Origin: Mariniblastus sp.
GTDB taxonomy: Bacteria; Planctomycetota; Planctomycetia; Pirellulales; Pirellulaceae
DNA length: 64,000 bases
NCBI GenBank assembly: GCA_022447605.1
Contig: JAKVBG010000010.1
Location: forward strand, 1 to 64,000
Reading direction: 5' to 3'
This document shows positions 52,373-61,214 of this stretch, in pieces (the stretch's first letter is position 1; every line of letters starts with the position of its first letter). Under the pieces are notes generated by a model. The model saw nothing but the letters and a program-made list of their open reading frames with translations, searched no databases and was not told the origin of the DNA. Made by a program: the position numbers and the translations under genes.

Positions 52373-55300
52373 TTATCGCTTGAGAAAAATTTCATCCAGG
52401 TTGAGCAGCACATTACAGACCACCGTCATGGCGGCCGCCTCCACCGGGTCCACACCATCGGGCAGCGGGCCGAGTGGGTCGGTCGCCAACTCGCTCGCCT
52501 CTTTCGGCTGTTGTCGCAGGTCGGCCCGGGCATCGTCCAGCAGCGCCAGCAACGTCTGCAATTCATTATCGGAAGCGGGGCGTAACAGGCAACGGCGAAA
52601 GGCCAAGCTGAGCCGTACCCGGTCGTCCCCCTCCACCTGCAAGACCCGGCGAGCCAGGGCTTGAGCCGCCTCGACAAAGGCCGGGTCGTTGAGCGTCACC
52701 AGGGACTGCAGCGGTGTGTTGGTACTGTTCCGCCGCACCGTGCAGACCTCGCGGTTCGGCGCGTCGAAAGTGGCCATCGAGGGGTACGGATTGCTGCGCC
52801 GCCAGGTCGTGTAGATGCCTCGACGATACCGGTCCTCGCCCTGGCTCGGTTGCCAGTCAGTCGAACCGCCAAACGCCGCCTTCAACTCGAACGAAGGCTG
52901 CGGTGGTTTGACGGGGGGACCATACATCTTTTGGCTGAGCAGGCCACCGGCAAACAACGCCTGGTCGCGGACCATTTCGGCGCTCAAGCGGACCCGCGGA
53001 GAACGCGTAAGCCAGCGGTTGCCCGGATCCCGGGAGACACTCTCCGGGGTGGCCACCGCGCTTTGGCGATACGTGGCCGAAGTGACGATCGTTTTGAGTA
53101 ATTGCTTCCGGTCCCACCCACTGTCGAGCAACTCGGCCGCCAACCAGTCCAGCAGCTCGGGATGGGTCGGCATTTCACCCTGCGACCCAAATTCCTCGCT
53201 GGTGACCACGATCCCCTGACCGAACAAGGTCTCCCAGTAGCGGTTGGCCAAGACCCGCGCGGCCAGCGGGTTGGCGCGACTGGTCAACCAGTTGGCCAGG
53301 GCCAGGCGATCCAAAGCCGCCTCCTGCGAAGGTGGCTCAAACACGGCAGGCAACCCGGCTTCGACCACTTGCCCCTTGTCCAGGTAATTGCCTCGATGCT
53401 GCAAGTGCGTCACCCGCTGCGACCCGGCTCTCTCCTTGAGGATGGGAACCGAGGTGGTCGGTTTGATCGCGGCCAGCTCCTGCTTTGCCTGGGCCAAGCC
53501 GTCGCGCTCCGTTTTCAAGGCAGGTGCCACCTGCTCCCGGTAGTAACGGGCCAGTTGTTCGTTGGCCGATTCTGTCCTTTGGTCGGCAGGCGTATCGACC
53601 CACTTCAAAATGTCGGCCGGCAGCCGGGAGCGCTCAATGGCGACCGGGGCCCCGGTCGTACTGAAGCGAAAATGACCGAGCAGGTGATTCGCGTGGGACG
53701 AGTTCTGCTGGATCTTGACCCGCAGCTTGGCCGGTTCCTGCAGGGCAACCGGCTGAGCGGGAATCAGGATCAACTGATGAGGCTTGTCGATGGAACCACC
53801 AATCGCCCAGCCGTCTTCGGCGCCCGTCTTCCCTGCCAGCACATCGGCCGGCTCAAAGTTCGGTTGATGATAGTCGGCCAAAGCCCTCTCAAAGACAAGG
53901 TTCCGTCGATTGTCAGTGGCGATCTCGAGCGAGGGGTCCGGATGGGGATCAAACTGGCGGGTCATGACCGCTTGCCGATCGGCGTCCAATAGCTCGATCG
54001 TGAAATTACTGAGCCGCTGGGCCGCCTCCAATCGATTCCACAAAACCACCTTGTCGATCTGTTGCGGCTGGCCCAGGTCGAGTTCCCACCATGGGTTATC
54101 CACCGTGGCCGTGTGGGTCACCGATCCCTTGGCAAAGGTCCCATCGGTGTTGCCGTCAATAGCGAGCTGGGGAGGGCCGCCAAAGGCGGTCGAATGCTGG
54201 CTGGCTGTCCCCTGCAAGGCGATGTTCGTTGCGCCCGCGAAGACTTGCACTTCGGCCAACGAAAGAATCTGTTGACTACCGTGATTGGTAATCCGCACGA
54301 ACTGGGCGGTTGCTGGCTGTTCGGACAGCGGGACAATTTCAGCCTCGACTCCCGTGATAACAAAGTTCCCGGCAATGCTTGACTTGTTTCCCAGGGAGGT
54401 GTGGGGGATCGTTTCCAGTCGAAGACCGGACCATCGGATACCATCTGGTGCATCTACCTGAACCGGCAGTTCGATCGTGTACTCGTCCTGCTTGGCCAGG
54501 GACTTTACCAGCAGGCTACCATCGGCCAAGACTTCGGCTGGCTGCTGGCTCTGGCGGACAATCGAGGTGGCCGCCAGGGGCTGCCAGTCAGGCGCTGTGG
54601 CCAGGCGTTGCTCCCATTGCTGTTGGGCGACCTGCAACTCAGGCGTCGACTGGGCCATCTTCTGTTCCCACCGGGCGATGCTCGACTCGAGCTCTTTTTT
54701 CTGTGCCAACTGGGAGTCACTGAAGATCTGCAGCAGGGGCGATTCGTCCCGCCGATCGGCATCCTCCGTGTTATTGAGGATGGCAAAAAACTGGAAGTAC
54801 TCCTGCTGGGTAATCGGGTCGTACTTGTGCGTGTGACACTGGGCACAGGCCATCGTGGTCCCCATCCAAACCGCCATGGTCGTGTTGACCCGGTCGACGA
54901 CCGCCACGTTGCGAAACTCTTCGTCCTGCGTCCCACCCTCGTTGTTGGTCAGCGTATTGCGATGAAAGGCCGTCGCGATCAATTGACGATCGGTCGGTGA
55001 GGCGAGCAGGTCACCCGCCAGTTGCTCCCGGGTAAACTGGTCAAACGGCATGTTGTCATTGTAGGCATCAATCACCCAGTCCCGGTAAGCCCAGATGGTG
55101 CGGGGCGGGTCATCGGCGTAGCCGGCGCTGTCGGCATAGCGGGCCAGGTCCAACCACTTTCTGGCCCAATGTTCTCCAAACGCGGGTCGCGCGAGCAGAT
55201 CGTCCACCAGTTTTTCATACGCTCGCGGATCCTCGCTCGCGACAAACTGATCGACCTCCTCGACCGTAGGAGGCAAACCGGTCAAGTCGAGAAAGACGCG

Positions 55301-55834
55301 CCGGGCCAGCGCGTAACGGTCTGCTTCTTCCGCAGGACTCAAGTCTTGATCCTGCATGCGCCGCAAGGTAAAAGCATCGATCGGGTTGCGGTGCCACGCT
55401 TGGTCACTTGAGCCGACCGGCGGAACGGCCGGGCGAACCGGAGGGACATAAGCCCAGTGGGTGGCGTACTTGGCCCCTTGTTCGATCCAGCGTTGCAGCA
55501 GGTCAATTTCAGCCGCGCTCAACGGCGCGCCATGCTCGGCCGGTGGCATCCGATAATCTTCATCATCCGCTTGGATCCGGGTGATCAATTCACTTTCGTC
55601 GGGACGACCCGGCACCACGGCAATCATCTCGGAATCGAGTTCGGAAATGGCCGAGTCGCGCAGGTCGAGCCGCAATCCCGATTCCAGGGCATCCGGGTCA
55701 GGACCGTGACAGAGCAAGCACTTGTTCGACAAAATCGGTCGGATATCCCGGTTGAAGTCGACTTCTTGCGCCACGGCCGGCCAAAGCGTGGGGCCCCACA
55801 GCAGCAACCAGATTGTGAAGAAAATTGCGCGCAT
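52373..55834 (-). CDS. Planctomycete cytochrome protein DUF1549/DUF1553 with embedded discoidin-like domain
   Basis: A 1153-residue exported protein. After the signal peptide a c-type heme site CLLCH (Cys39, Cys42, His43) begins the PSCyt1 domain. The DUF1549 (PSCyt2) block runs about 150-360 with RRVFLDLTGLPPTVEE and CAQCHTHKYDPITQQEYFQF. Residues about 505-640 hold an F5/8-type (discoidin-like) segment: SLAEVQVFAG, NIALQGTASQHSTAFGG and ELDLGQPQQIDKVVLWNR. DUF1553 (PSD1) forms the C-terminal third, with RVLANRYWETLFGQGIV and NTPLQSLVTLNDPAFVEAAQ. It is paired with the DUF1501 gene. The embedded domain may give carbohydrate binding. An in-frame TTG at 55846 is less likely than the ATG at 55834. 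Confidence 0.93.
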   Translation of the reverse strand: MRAIFFTIWLLLWGPTLWPAVAQEVDFNRDIRPILSNKCLLCHGPDPDALESGLRLDLRDSAISELDSEMIAVVPGRPDESELITRIQADDEDYRMPPAEHGAPLSAAEIDLLQRWIEQGAKYATHWAYVPPVRPAVPPVGSSDQAWHRNPIDAFTLRRMQDQDLSPAEEADRYALARRVFLDLTGLPPTVEEVDQFVASEDPRAYEKLVDDLLARPAFGEHWARKWLDLARYADSAGYADDPPRTIWAYRDWVIDAYNDNMPFDQFTREQLAGDLLASPTDRQLIATAFHRNTLTNNEGGTQDEEFRNVAVVDRVNTTMAVWMGTTMACAQCHTHKYDPITQQEYFQFFAILNNTEDADRRDESPLLQIFSDSQLAQKKELESSIARWEQKMAQSTPELQVAQQQWEQRLATAPDWQPLAATSIVRQSQQPAEVLADGSLLVKSLAKQDEYTIELPVQVDAPDGIRWSGLRLETIPHTSLGNKSSIAGNFVITGVEAEIVPLSEQPATAQFVRITNHGSQQILSLAEVQVFAGATNIALQGTASQHSTAFGGPPQLAIDGNTDGTFAKGSVTHTATVDNPWWELDLGQPQQIDKVVLWNRLEAAQRLSNFTIELLDADRQAVMTRQFDPHPDPSLEIATDNRRNLVFERALADYHQPNFEPADVLAGKTGAEDGWAIGGSIDKPHQLILIPAQPVALQEPAKLRVKIQQNSSHANHLLGHFRFSTTGAPVAIERSRLPADILKWVDTPADQRTESANEQLARYYREQVAPALKTERDGLAQAKQELAAIKPTTSVPILKERAGSQRVTHLQHRGNYLDKGQVVEAGLPAVFEPPSQEAALDRLALANWLTSRANPLAARVLANRYWETLFGQGIVVTSEEFGSQGEMPTHPELLDWLAAELLDSGWDRKQLLKTIVTSATYRQSAVATPESVSRDPGNRWLTRSPRVRLSAEMVRDQALFAGGLLSQKMYGPPVKPPQPSFELKAAFGGSTDWQPSQGEDRYRRGIYTTWRRSNPYPSMATFDAPNREVCTVRRNSTNTPLQSLVTLNDPAFVEAAQALARRVLQVEGDDRVRLSLAFRRCLLRPASDNELQTLLALLDDARADLRQQPKEASELATDPLGPLPDGVDPVEAAAMTVVCNVLLNLDEIFLKR

Positions 55835-56135
55835 CGGCTCGACCAACGGGAAAAAACAGTCTGATTTGTCTGCGTTCAGATTTGTCTACGTTCAGTATAG
55901 CAGACATCCGAGTGGTCTCCCAATATTCAAAGCGCGTCGGGACGCGTTAATTAGCCTGTGAAAAAATGTCCATGCCACGCTTCCAAAACAGCGTTTGCCC
56001 CGATCAATAACTGCCGCCCGCTGGGTAATGGCCCAGCCGTCAACGCTCCTTGAGCGGTCCTCTATTCTGGATTTGTCGCCGAGATAGAATAAATCGCATC
56101 CCGTCTGAAAAAGCCAAGGGAACAGGAAGACCACC
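55835..56135. promoter_or_regulatory. Divergent region with 16-bp tandem repeat and candidate minus-strand promoter
   Basis: GATTTGTCTGCGTTCA (55863-55878) is followed directly by GATTTGTCTACGTTCA (55879-55894), with one mismatch. On the minus strand TATACT (complement of 55894-55899) and TTGGGA (complement of 55918-55923), 18 bases apart, look like -10 and -35 boxes for the DUF1549/1553 gene. The expected start of transcription then falls inside the repeats, so they could be an operator. The rest of the region, before the GATase1-like gene, shows nothing definite. Confidence 0.5.
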
Positions 56136-57545
56136 ATGATTTGCTTGATCACCTGCTGGAAGCAACACTGGCCACGGCAGCCGCGCTGGTCGCTGCCCTC
56201 CCTGCTGCTCATGATGATGTGCGGATTGGCTGAAGCGCAGCAATCGGTTCAACCGATGCTTCCCCAAGGGAGTGGCCAGGTCGTCACGCGTGTTGCCGAC
56301 GCAAACCGGTCATCACCACACTTGTTGGTCATCGCCATGGAAGGCCGGCATCAGATCACTGCCCGCGCGGCCGATCAATTGCTCGGTTGGCCCTTGTTAA
56401 AGGGCCGGCTCACCGTGGCAACCGAAGATCAACCGGATGTGATTGCGGCGATTGTCGACAAGCACCCGCCCACGGTGATCCTGCGATTACAGGAACAATG
56501 GGAAAAACCGACCCCCGGCAAAGTCTTGAAACCGGCCGCAATTGTGCATCCTGTGTCCCTGCAAACGCACGCACAGGCAATGTGCCAAACGGCCAACCAG
56601 TTAATCGAACGGAGGGCCGATCAACTGGAAACGGTGAATACTGACAAGCCGTCCTGTTCCATCAGCATCCAAACACGCGTGTTTCGCCAAACGCTCGGCC
56701 AACACGAAATGCCAGACAACTCGCTGGACTATTGGCGACCGGCCGAACGGTTGCGGCAGTTCCGCTGGGCTGCGGTCCAATTAATGATCGACTTGGAGAT
56801 GCTTCCTGCCACGACCGACCCGGACCTCTTTCTGCCAGGCACAACCGTCAAAGCATCCGACCACAAACCACTCTTGGTCGCCCTCTACGATGGGCCCGGC
56901 ACCGGGGCACCGATGCCCCTGGCGAAACAAATCGAAACGATGGTACCGAGCGCGTTGGTATTGCCGGTCGGCCCAGAAGAGATTCGTCGCGGAACTCTGG
57001 ATTCATTCGACGTGGTGGTTTTTGCCGGCGGCATGGCCCCCCAACAGTACGATGCGCTGGCCGGGGATGGTCGGCGCAAGGTACGAAAATGGGTGGACCA
57101 GGGAGGAGGGTTTGTCGGACTGTGTGCTGGCGGCTACCTGGCATCGGCGCGGCCCTACCGCTGGGGCCTGGACCTGTTGGATGCACAGGTCGTCGATCAC
57201 GATCATTGGGCACGAGGCATTGGAGCGGTCCAACTGGAATTGACCGAACAGGGCAAGCAACTGTTTCGGCGAACCAAGGAGCCTTCCCTTTTAACAATCC
57301 ATTACGGCAATGGCCCGATCTGGGCACCCGCCGATCGAAACGATCTCGATGACTACCAGCCACTCGCCTGGTTCCGCTCGGGTATCGGCCAGAACGGCGC
57401 CGACCCGCAGACCATGGTCAACACACCCGCCATCATCACCGGACAGTTTGGCAAGGGCCGCGTGGTAGCCAGCAGTGGTCACGCCGAATGGAGCGAGGGA
57501 ATCGAGGACTTCCTGGGACACTACATTGAGCAGGCCGCCAAATAA
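56136..57545 (+). CDS. Secreted GATase1-like protein (biotin-protein-ligase N-terminal type)
   Basis: A 469-residue exported protein whose signal ends near GLAEAQQ. The first half (about 45-235) holds an M14-like or phosphohydrolase-like segment that I cannot place with confidence. The C-terminal half (about 245-469) is a class I glutamine-amidotransferase-like fold: LVALYDGPGTG, VVVFAGGMAPQQY and the nucleophile elbow FVGLCAGGYLAS (Cys330), with SSGHAEWSEG near the end. This resembles BPL_N domains, whose biochemical activity is uncertain. AGGAAG lies seven bases before the ATG. It is the first plus-strand gene after the cytochrome module. Confidence 0.75.
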   Translation: MICLITCWKQHWPRQPRWSLPSLLLMMMCGLAEAQQSVQPMLPQGSGQVVTRVADANRSSPHLLVIAMEGRHQITARAADQLLGWPLLKGRLTVATEDQPDVIAAIVDKHPPTVILRLQEQWEKPTPGKVLKPAAIVHPVSLQTHAQAMCQTANQLIERRADQLETVNTDKPSCSISIQTRVFRQTLGQHEMPDNSLDYWRPAERLRQFRWAAVQLMIDLEMLPATTDPDLFLPGTTVKASDHKPLLVALYDGPGTGAPMPLAKQIETMVPSALVLPVGPEEIRRGTLDSFDVVVFAGGMAPQQYDALAGDGRRKVRKWVDQGGGFVGLCAGGYLASARPYRWGLDLLDAQVVDHDHWARGIGAVQLELTEQGKQLFRRTKEPSLLTIHYGNGPIWAPADRNDLDDYQPLAWFRSGIGQNGADPQTMVNTPAIITGQFGKGRVVASSGHAEWSEGIEDFLGHYIEQAAK

Positions 57546-57702
57546 TTTTGGTGATACGCCAATAAAACGGGCGGGCGGTCGAATACCCTGACAGACAGGC
57601 TAAAATCGAATCGACGCATGCGCGTATAATGGCGTGCAACCACCTGGCTGTCGAACCGGCCAAAAACGCCCCCTTTCCAACTACCCGCCCAACATCACCC
57701 AC

Positions 57703-58512
57703 ATGAGTCACGACCCGTTGTCCTCCAAAAAACAACTCGCCGGTTTTAAGCATGCCCGAACCAAATCCAGTGATGGAACCGATCGGGAAACTTATGTCCT
57801 CGTCTGGCAAGACGGTACGGAAACGAAATATTCCTCGTTCGCAGAGCTCCCCACACCCTACAAAAAGATTATCCGCAAGCTGGAAAAAAAAGCGGTTGAT
57901 CAAAACGCCCAGGTCGTGGCCCGTTCGATCACCACCCGGCACTTGCCAAGCAGGCCTCGCGGCGGACACCGATTCCGACTGCGCTGGAAAGCCGAGCCCG
58001 ATAAACTGATCGTCCGCTGGCCAACGCTGGGACATGTCAGCTCCTGGTGTCCACTGCTGATCATTTTCGCAGCTGCTTGTTCGATCGATTTCTACGAACC
58101 GTTCACTTTCTGGTCTGCGTACCCGGCCGCATCGCTGGCGGTCGTGATTGCTTTGGCCGCCGCCGGCATCTTGGGATTTGCCTCGGCATTCCTGTTCGAG
58201 GAGCGATTTGAAATCCATCCCAATCGGGTAACCATCACGCGTTGGCCCTCTTTCCTGAAGCCGGCCAAGGTGCGACCGCGCAAGGACGTGATCAACGCCC
58301 GGATTGTACTGAGAAGGACCCGCCGCAAAGCTCGCAAGACCAGCTCGGTCTACGTACGGGTGCGCACGCCCAACGGCATCGAATGGTGGGAGTTGGGGGG
58401 GAGCATGTGGCGGGGCGATGCCCAGTCACTGGGAAGTGTTCTCAGTTACTACATGGGACTCGACACCGAAGATCACACCCGCGACGACTTGCGGCTGGAA
58501 ATCCGGTTTTAA
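57703..58512 (+). CDS. Hypothetical membrane protein with two spans
   Basis: A 269-residue protein. A soluble N-terminal part (about 1-105), with ETYVLVWQDGTETKYSSFAE, is followed by two hydrophobic helices (about 115-160) and a C-terminal soluble part rich in Arg and beta strands (FEIHPNRVTITRWPSFLKPA, KTSSVYVRVRTPNGIEWWEL). No family is recognised; the layout resembles bacterial PH-domain-like membrane proteins. The ATG at 57703 is chosen because upstream in-frame codons are Pro/Gly-rich and lack a ribosome binding site. TATAAT at 57625 may be part of its promoter. Confidence 0.65.
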   Translation: MSHDPLSSKKQLAGFKHARTKSSDGTDRETYVLVWQDGTETKYSSFAELPTPYKKIIRKLEKKAVDQNAQVVARSITTRHLPSRPRGGHRFRLRWKAEPDKLIVRWPTLGHVSSWCPLLIIFAAACSIDFYEPFTFWSAYPAASLAVVIALAAAGILGFASAFLFEERFEIHPNRVTITRWPSFLKPAKVRPRKDVINARIVLRRTRRKARKTSSVYVRVRTPNGIEWWELGGSMWRGDAQSLGSVLSYYMGLDTEDHTRDDLRLEIRF

Positions 58513-58569
58513 CCGGCGACTTATCAGGTGGGCCGAGCTGGCAGACCAAGGCGTCGTCGAAAGTCTCGT

Positions 58570-59325
58570 TCATTCGACCGGCGGCTGGCGTTTCTGTCTC
58601 TTCCGCTGCCAAAAAGGCGACGTCCTGAGCCACAAAACATACCCCGTCAATACGGTCAACAGACCGAAGGCAGAAACGATCCGCAACAGCCAGTGGTTGA
58701 AACCATCGCGCCCCTGGTAATCCATGGTGTGCAACATCCAGAAAAAATCGAAGACCCGCCAGCGGTTGTTCCGCCGGGTCGTCACCACACCCCGGTCGGC
58801 CGAGACATAGATCACCGTCCCAGTGGGATGATCCAGCGCGACACGATAAGCCGGCAGCTCTTTGCCGCGGTACTCCGAATGCGAACCGACCACTTCGATC
58901 AACTCGACCGACCGCACCTCGACTGGCTCAGCAAAATCGGCCTGGGCGATTTGCCCTGCCTGTTCCGGGCTGATGGGCGACAGGCGGGTTCCGTTTTGCG
59001 CGTCGACCAACAAGAAGGTGTTGCCCCCTGACTGATGACAGGCAATCTCGTAAACCGGTCGGCCCAACATTGACCGCAAGTTGACCGCTACCGGTTCGGG
59101 TGCTGTTGCACCAGGTCCTGACAACGTTGAAAAAACCTGGTTCAGGTCGTCCAGCTGGAAACGGGAAAGATCGACCGGTGATTCGGTGCGGATCATGTTC
59201 TCCCCGCGGACCGCCCGGATTGAATTCCAGCTGAACACCATTCCGCTGACTGTCCACAGGAACAGCTGCACCCCGATGATCAAGCCGAGGTAACGGTGTA
59301 CTTTCCTCCAGTTCCGCACTTTCAT
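58570..59325 (-). CDS. PepSY-domain membrane protein
   Basis: A 251-residue inner-membrane protein. The N-terminal helix motif KVHRYLGLIIGVQLFLWTVS is typical of PepSY-associated TM proteins. A periplasmic PepSY-like part (about 60-190) includes RPVYEIACHQSGGNTFLLVD and AYRVALDHPTGTVIYVSADR. The C-terminal FFWMLHTMDYQGRDGFNHWL carries His residues that could bind heme or metal, followed by a last helix FGLLTVLTGYVLWL. Related proteins serve in iron reduction or thiol and siderophore handling; the role here is open. It stands 92 bp downstream of the acetyltransferase-like gene. Confidence 0.82.
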   Translation of the reverse strand: MKVRNWRKVHRYLGLIIGVQLFLWTVSGMVFSWNSIRAVRGENMIRTESPVDLSRFQLDDLNQVFSTLSGPGATAPEPVAVNLRSMLGRPVYEIACHQSGGNTFLLVDAQNGTRLSPISPEQAGQIAQADFAEPVEVRSVELIEVVGSHSEYRGKELPAYRVALDHPTGTVIYVSADRGVVTTRRNNRWRVFDFFWMLHTMDYQGRDGFNHWLLRIVSAFGLLTVLTGYVLWLRTSPFWQRKRQKRQPPVE

Positions 59326-59417
59326 GCTCAGGCTCCTCCTCTCAACCGGTTTCCCCGGTCCGTTGCTTGTCGCTTTCTGTTGCCAGATCCAACCGATTGA
59401 ACGGGCCGACCCTCATG

Positions 59418-60623
59418 TCAGACTTTGACAAATATCTTCTTACGATAGAGCAAATACAACAGCAACCACTTGATCGCAAAGACTCCCACGGCCAGGAGTA
59501 ACGGGCCGTACGCCGGCGCCAGGGAAGCCCAGCCCGCCAGGATGCTGTCGGCCGTATAATTGAAATCGATAAAACGGGGCGCCATGTAGATCAGGATCGA
59601 GTTGGCGCCGATCACGGTGAAAAAAGTAACGCCCCAACGAAACTTCAAGACATCAATGACCAGGTAAAAGAGGGACAGCAACAACAGGCTCCAGCCGGCA
59701 CAGTACAGGACGAACGAGCTGGACCAGAGGTTCTTGTTGATCGGAAAGCGGAACCAGGTTTCCAGGTCCCAGGCCCAGCCCAAGCCGACACAGGCCAGCC
59801 CGCCCAGCACCATCATCCCGGTCTTCCGCCAGCCACTCCAGTCGCGCCGCATCAGCACCTGGCCCGTGATCACACCCAGCAGCGCTGTCCCAATGGCCGG
59901 GATCGTGGCCAGCAGGCCTTCCGGATCCCGATCACCCTGATAAAGCTGACCCGGAATCAAAAGTCGATCGAGATAATCCGTCAGTGTATGGCCCGGCGAC
60001 AGGTCCCCTGCGCCGAATCCGGGAACCGGGATAAACCGAAGTGCGGCCCAGTAACCAAGCAACAGGCCGATCAGCCAGAGCCAGCGGCCCCACGACCTGG
60101 TGTTCATGGCAATCAGGGCGGCAAACATATAGGCCAAACCGATTCGTCCCAGCACACTCGGGTACCGGTGGTTGGCCCAACCTTCGCTGCTGGTCCAATC
60201 GGCGGGCAAGCCGTTGTAGATAATGCCCAAGGCAACCAACAGGACAGCGCGCAGAATGATGTGGCAATAAATTTTGGAGTCGCTATCACCGCGGGCACGT
60301 CGATGCTGGATAGAGAGTGGTGTGGAGACGCCGGCAATAAACAGGAAGAGTGGAAAGATCAGGTCCCATGGTTCAAACCCGTCCCACTCGGGGTGTTGCA
60401 TCCGCTCCAGGACCCAATCGAGCCAGGCAGCCGATGTAACGGCCGCCAGCGCGACCAGCATGCTCTTGCCCCCGATGATCCAGAACATGTCGAAACCGCG
60501 CAGCGCATCGAGACTGACCAGGCGATCCCCGGCTGGCCGCTTGGTAGCCCGGTTCGAACCGGGGGGCACCCCCTGGTCGTCGGCACCTGGAGAGGCAGCG
60601 GGGGCAGAAGTTTCTGAACTCAT
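59418..60623 (-). CDS. HGSNAT/NagX-like membrane acyltransferase (DUF5009)
   Basis: A 401-residue membrane protein with about ten helices. The defining N-terminal segment RLVSLDALRGFDMFWIIGG is that of heparan-alpha-glucosaminide N-acetyltransferase-like proteins (DUF5009/DUF1624, NagX). Further family features are PWDLIFPLFLFIAGVSTPLS, RYPSVLGRIGLAYMFAALIA and the C-terminal FFTVIGANSILIYMAPRF. In animals HGSNAT acetylates terminal glucosamine of heparan sulfate across a membrane. The bacterial role is less clear, with amino-sugar handling suggested. The ATG at 60623 removes a long non-membrane extension. Its place beside sulfatases fits glycosaminoglycan-like substrates. Confidence 0.88.
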   Translation of the reverse strand: MSSETSAPAASPGADDQGVPPGSNRATKRPAGDRLVSLDALRGFDMFWIIGGKSMLVALAAVTSAAWLDWVLERMQHPEWDGFEPWDLIFPLFLFIAGVSTPLSIQHRRARGDSDSKIYCHIILRAVLLVALGIIYNGLPADWTSSEGWANHRYPSVLGRIGLAYMFAALIAMNTRSWGRWLWLIGLLLGYWAALRFIPVPGFGAGDLSPGHTLTDYLDRLLIPGQLYQGDRDPEGLLATIPAIGTALLGVITGQVLMRRDWSGWRKTGMMVLGGLACVGLGWAWDLETWFRFPINKNLWSSSFVLYCAGWSLLLLSLFYLVIDVLKFRWGVTFFTVIGANSILIYMAPRFIDFNYTADSILAGWASLAPAYGPLLLAVGVFAIKWLLLYLLYRKKIFVKV

Positions 60624-60887
60624 GATCGTCGCTTTCAAACAACTGGTTAACCCTGGCCAGCGGGGCGCGCCCCGGACCAACCTATGGCCGATTGTAAATG
60701 ACGGAAACGTTTTGGGTGAACCGAAAAATTGGATTCTGACACTTCGAGCGCAATTCTCGCCGTGGTCGGTCGGCCCGAGCCAGCCGACCACTACCGTCGA
60801 GCGAGCTGAGATGGCAGAATTCAAACGAGATCTCCCCCGGTTGTCGAGGGTGACGGAACCGACGGCGGGCACCTGAAGGGTCTTGGC

Positions 60888-61097
60888 GTGAGCGAAACGG
60901 AACAGGGCGAACCGACGATTCGGCTGGATCATTTTCTGCAAACCTGCGGGGTGGCCACCGGCGGCCAGGCCAAGCGGCTGATCCAATCGGGCGAGGTACT
61001 CGTCAACAATCAGGTCGAAACGAGGCGTCGAAAAAAATTGAGCCTGGGTGACGAGGTGACGATCGGCGACGAGGTGTTCATCGTTGCCCCAGCCTGA
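60888..61097 (+). CDS. Small S4-domain RNA-binding protein
   Basis: A 69-residue protein consisting of an S4 domain: RLDHFLQTCGVATGGQAKRL, SGEVLVNNQVETRRRKKL, then GDEVTIGDEVFIV. It resembles YbcJ/YaaA-type free S4 proteins that bind structured RNA. Translation starts at GTG 60888, with AAGGG about nine bases before. It is a housekeeping-type gene between the acetyltransferase-like gene and a sulfatase, and is not obviously linked in function to either. Confidence 0.88.
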   Translation: MSETEQGEPTIRLDHFLQTCGVATGGQAKRLIQSGEVLVNNQVETRRRKKLSLGDEVTIGDEVFIVAPA

Positions 61098-61214
61098 GAA
61101 GGAACCCGCCCGCCGCTTCGGTTAAGGTCACCAGCCAAGCGGGCCTGCCTGGTTTTGCTTTGCCCCGTCGGTCAGGATAGAATCGGTGGACTTCATCCCC
61201 CGCAGGAACCGATC

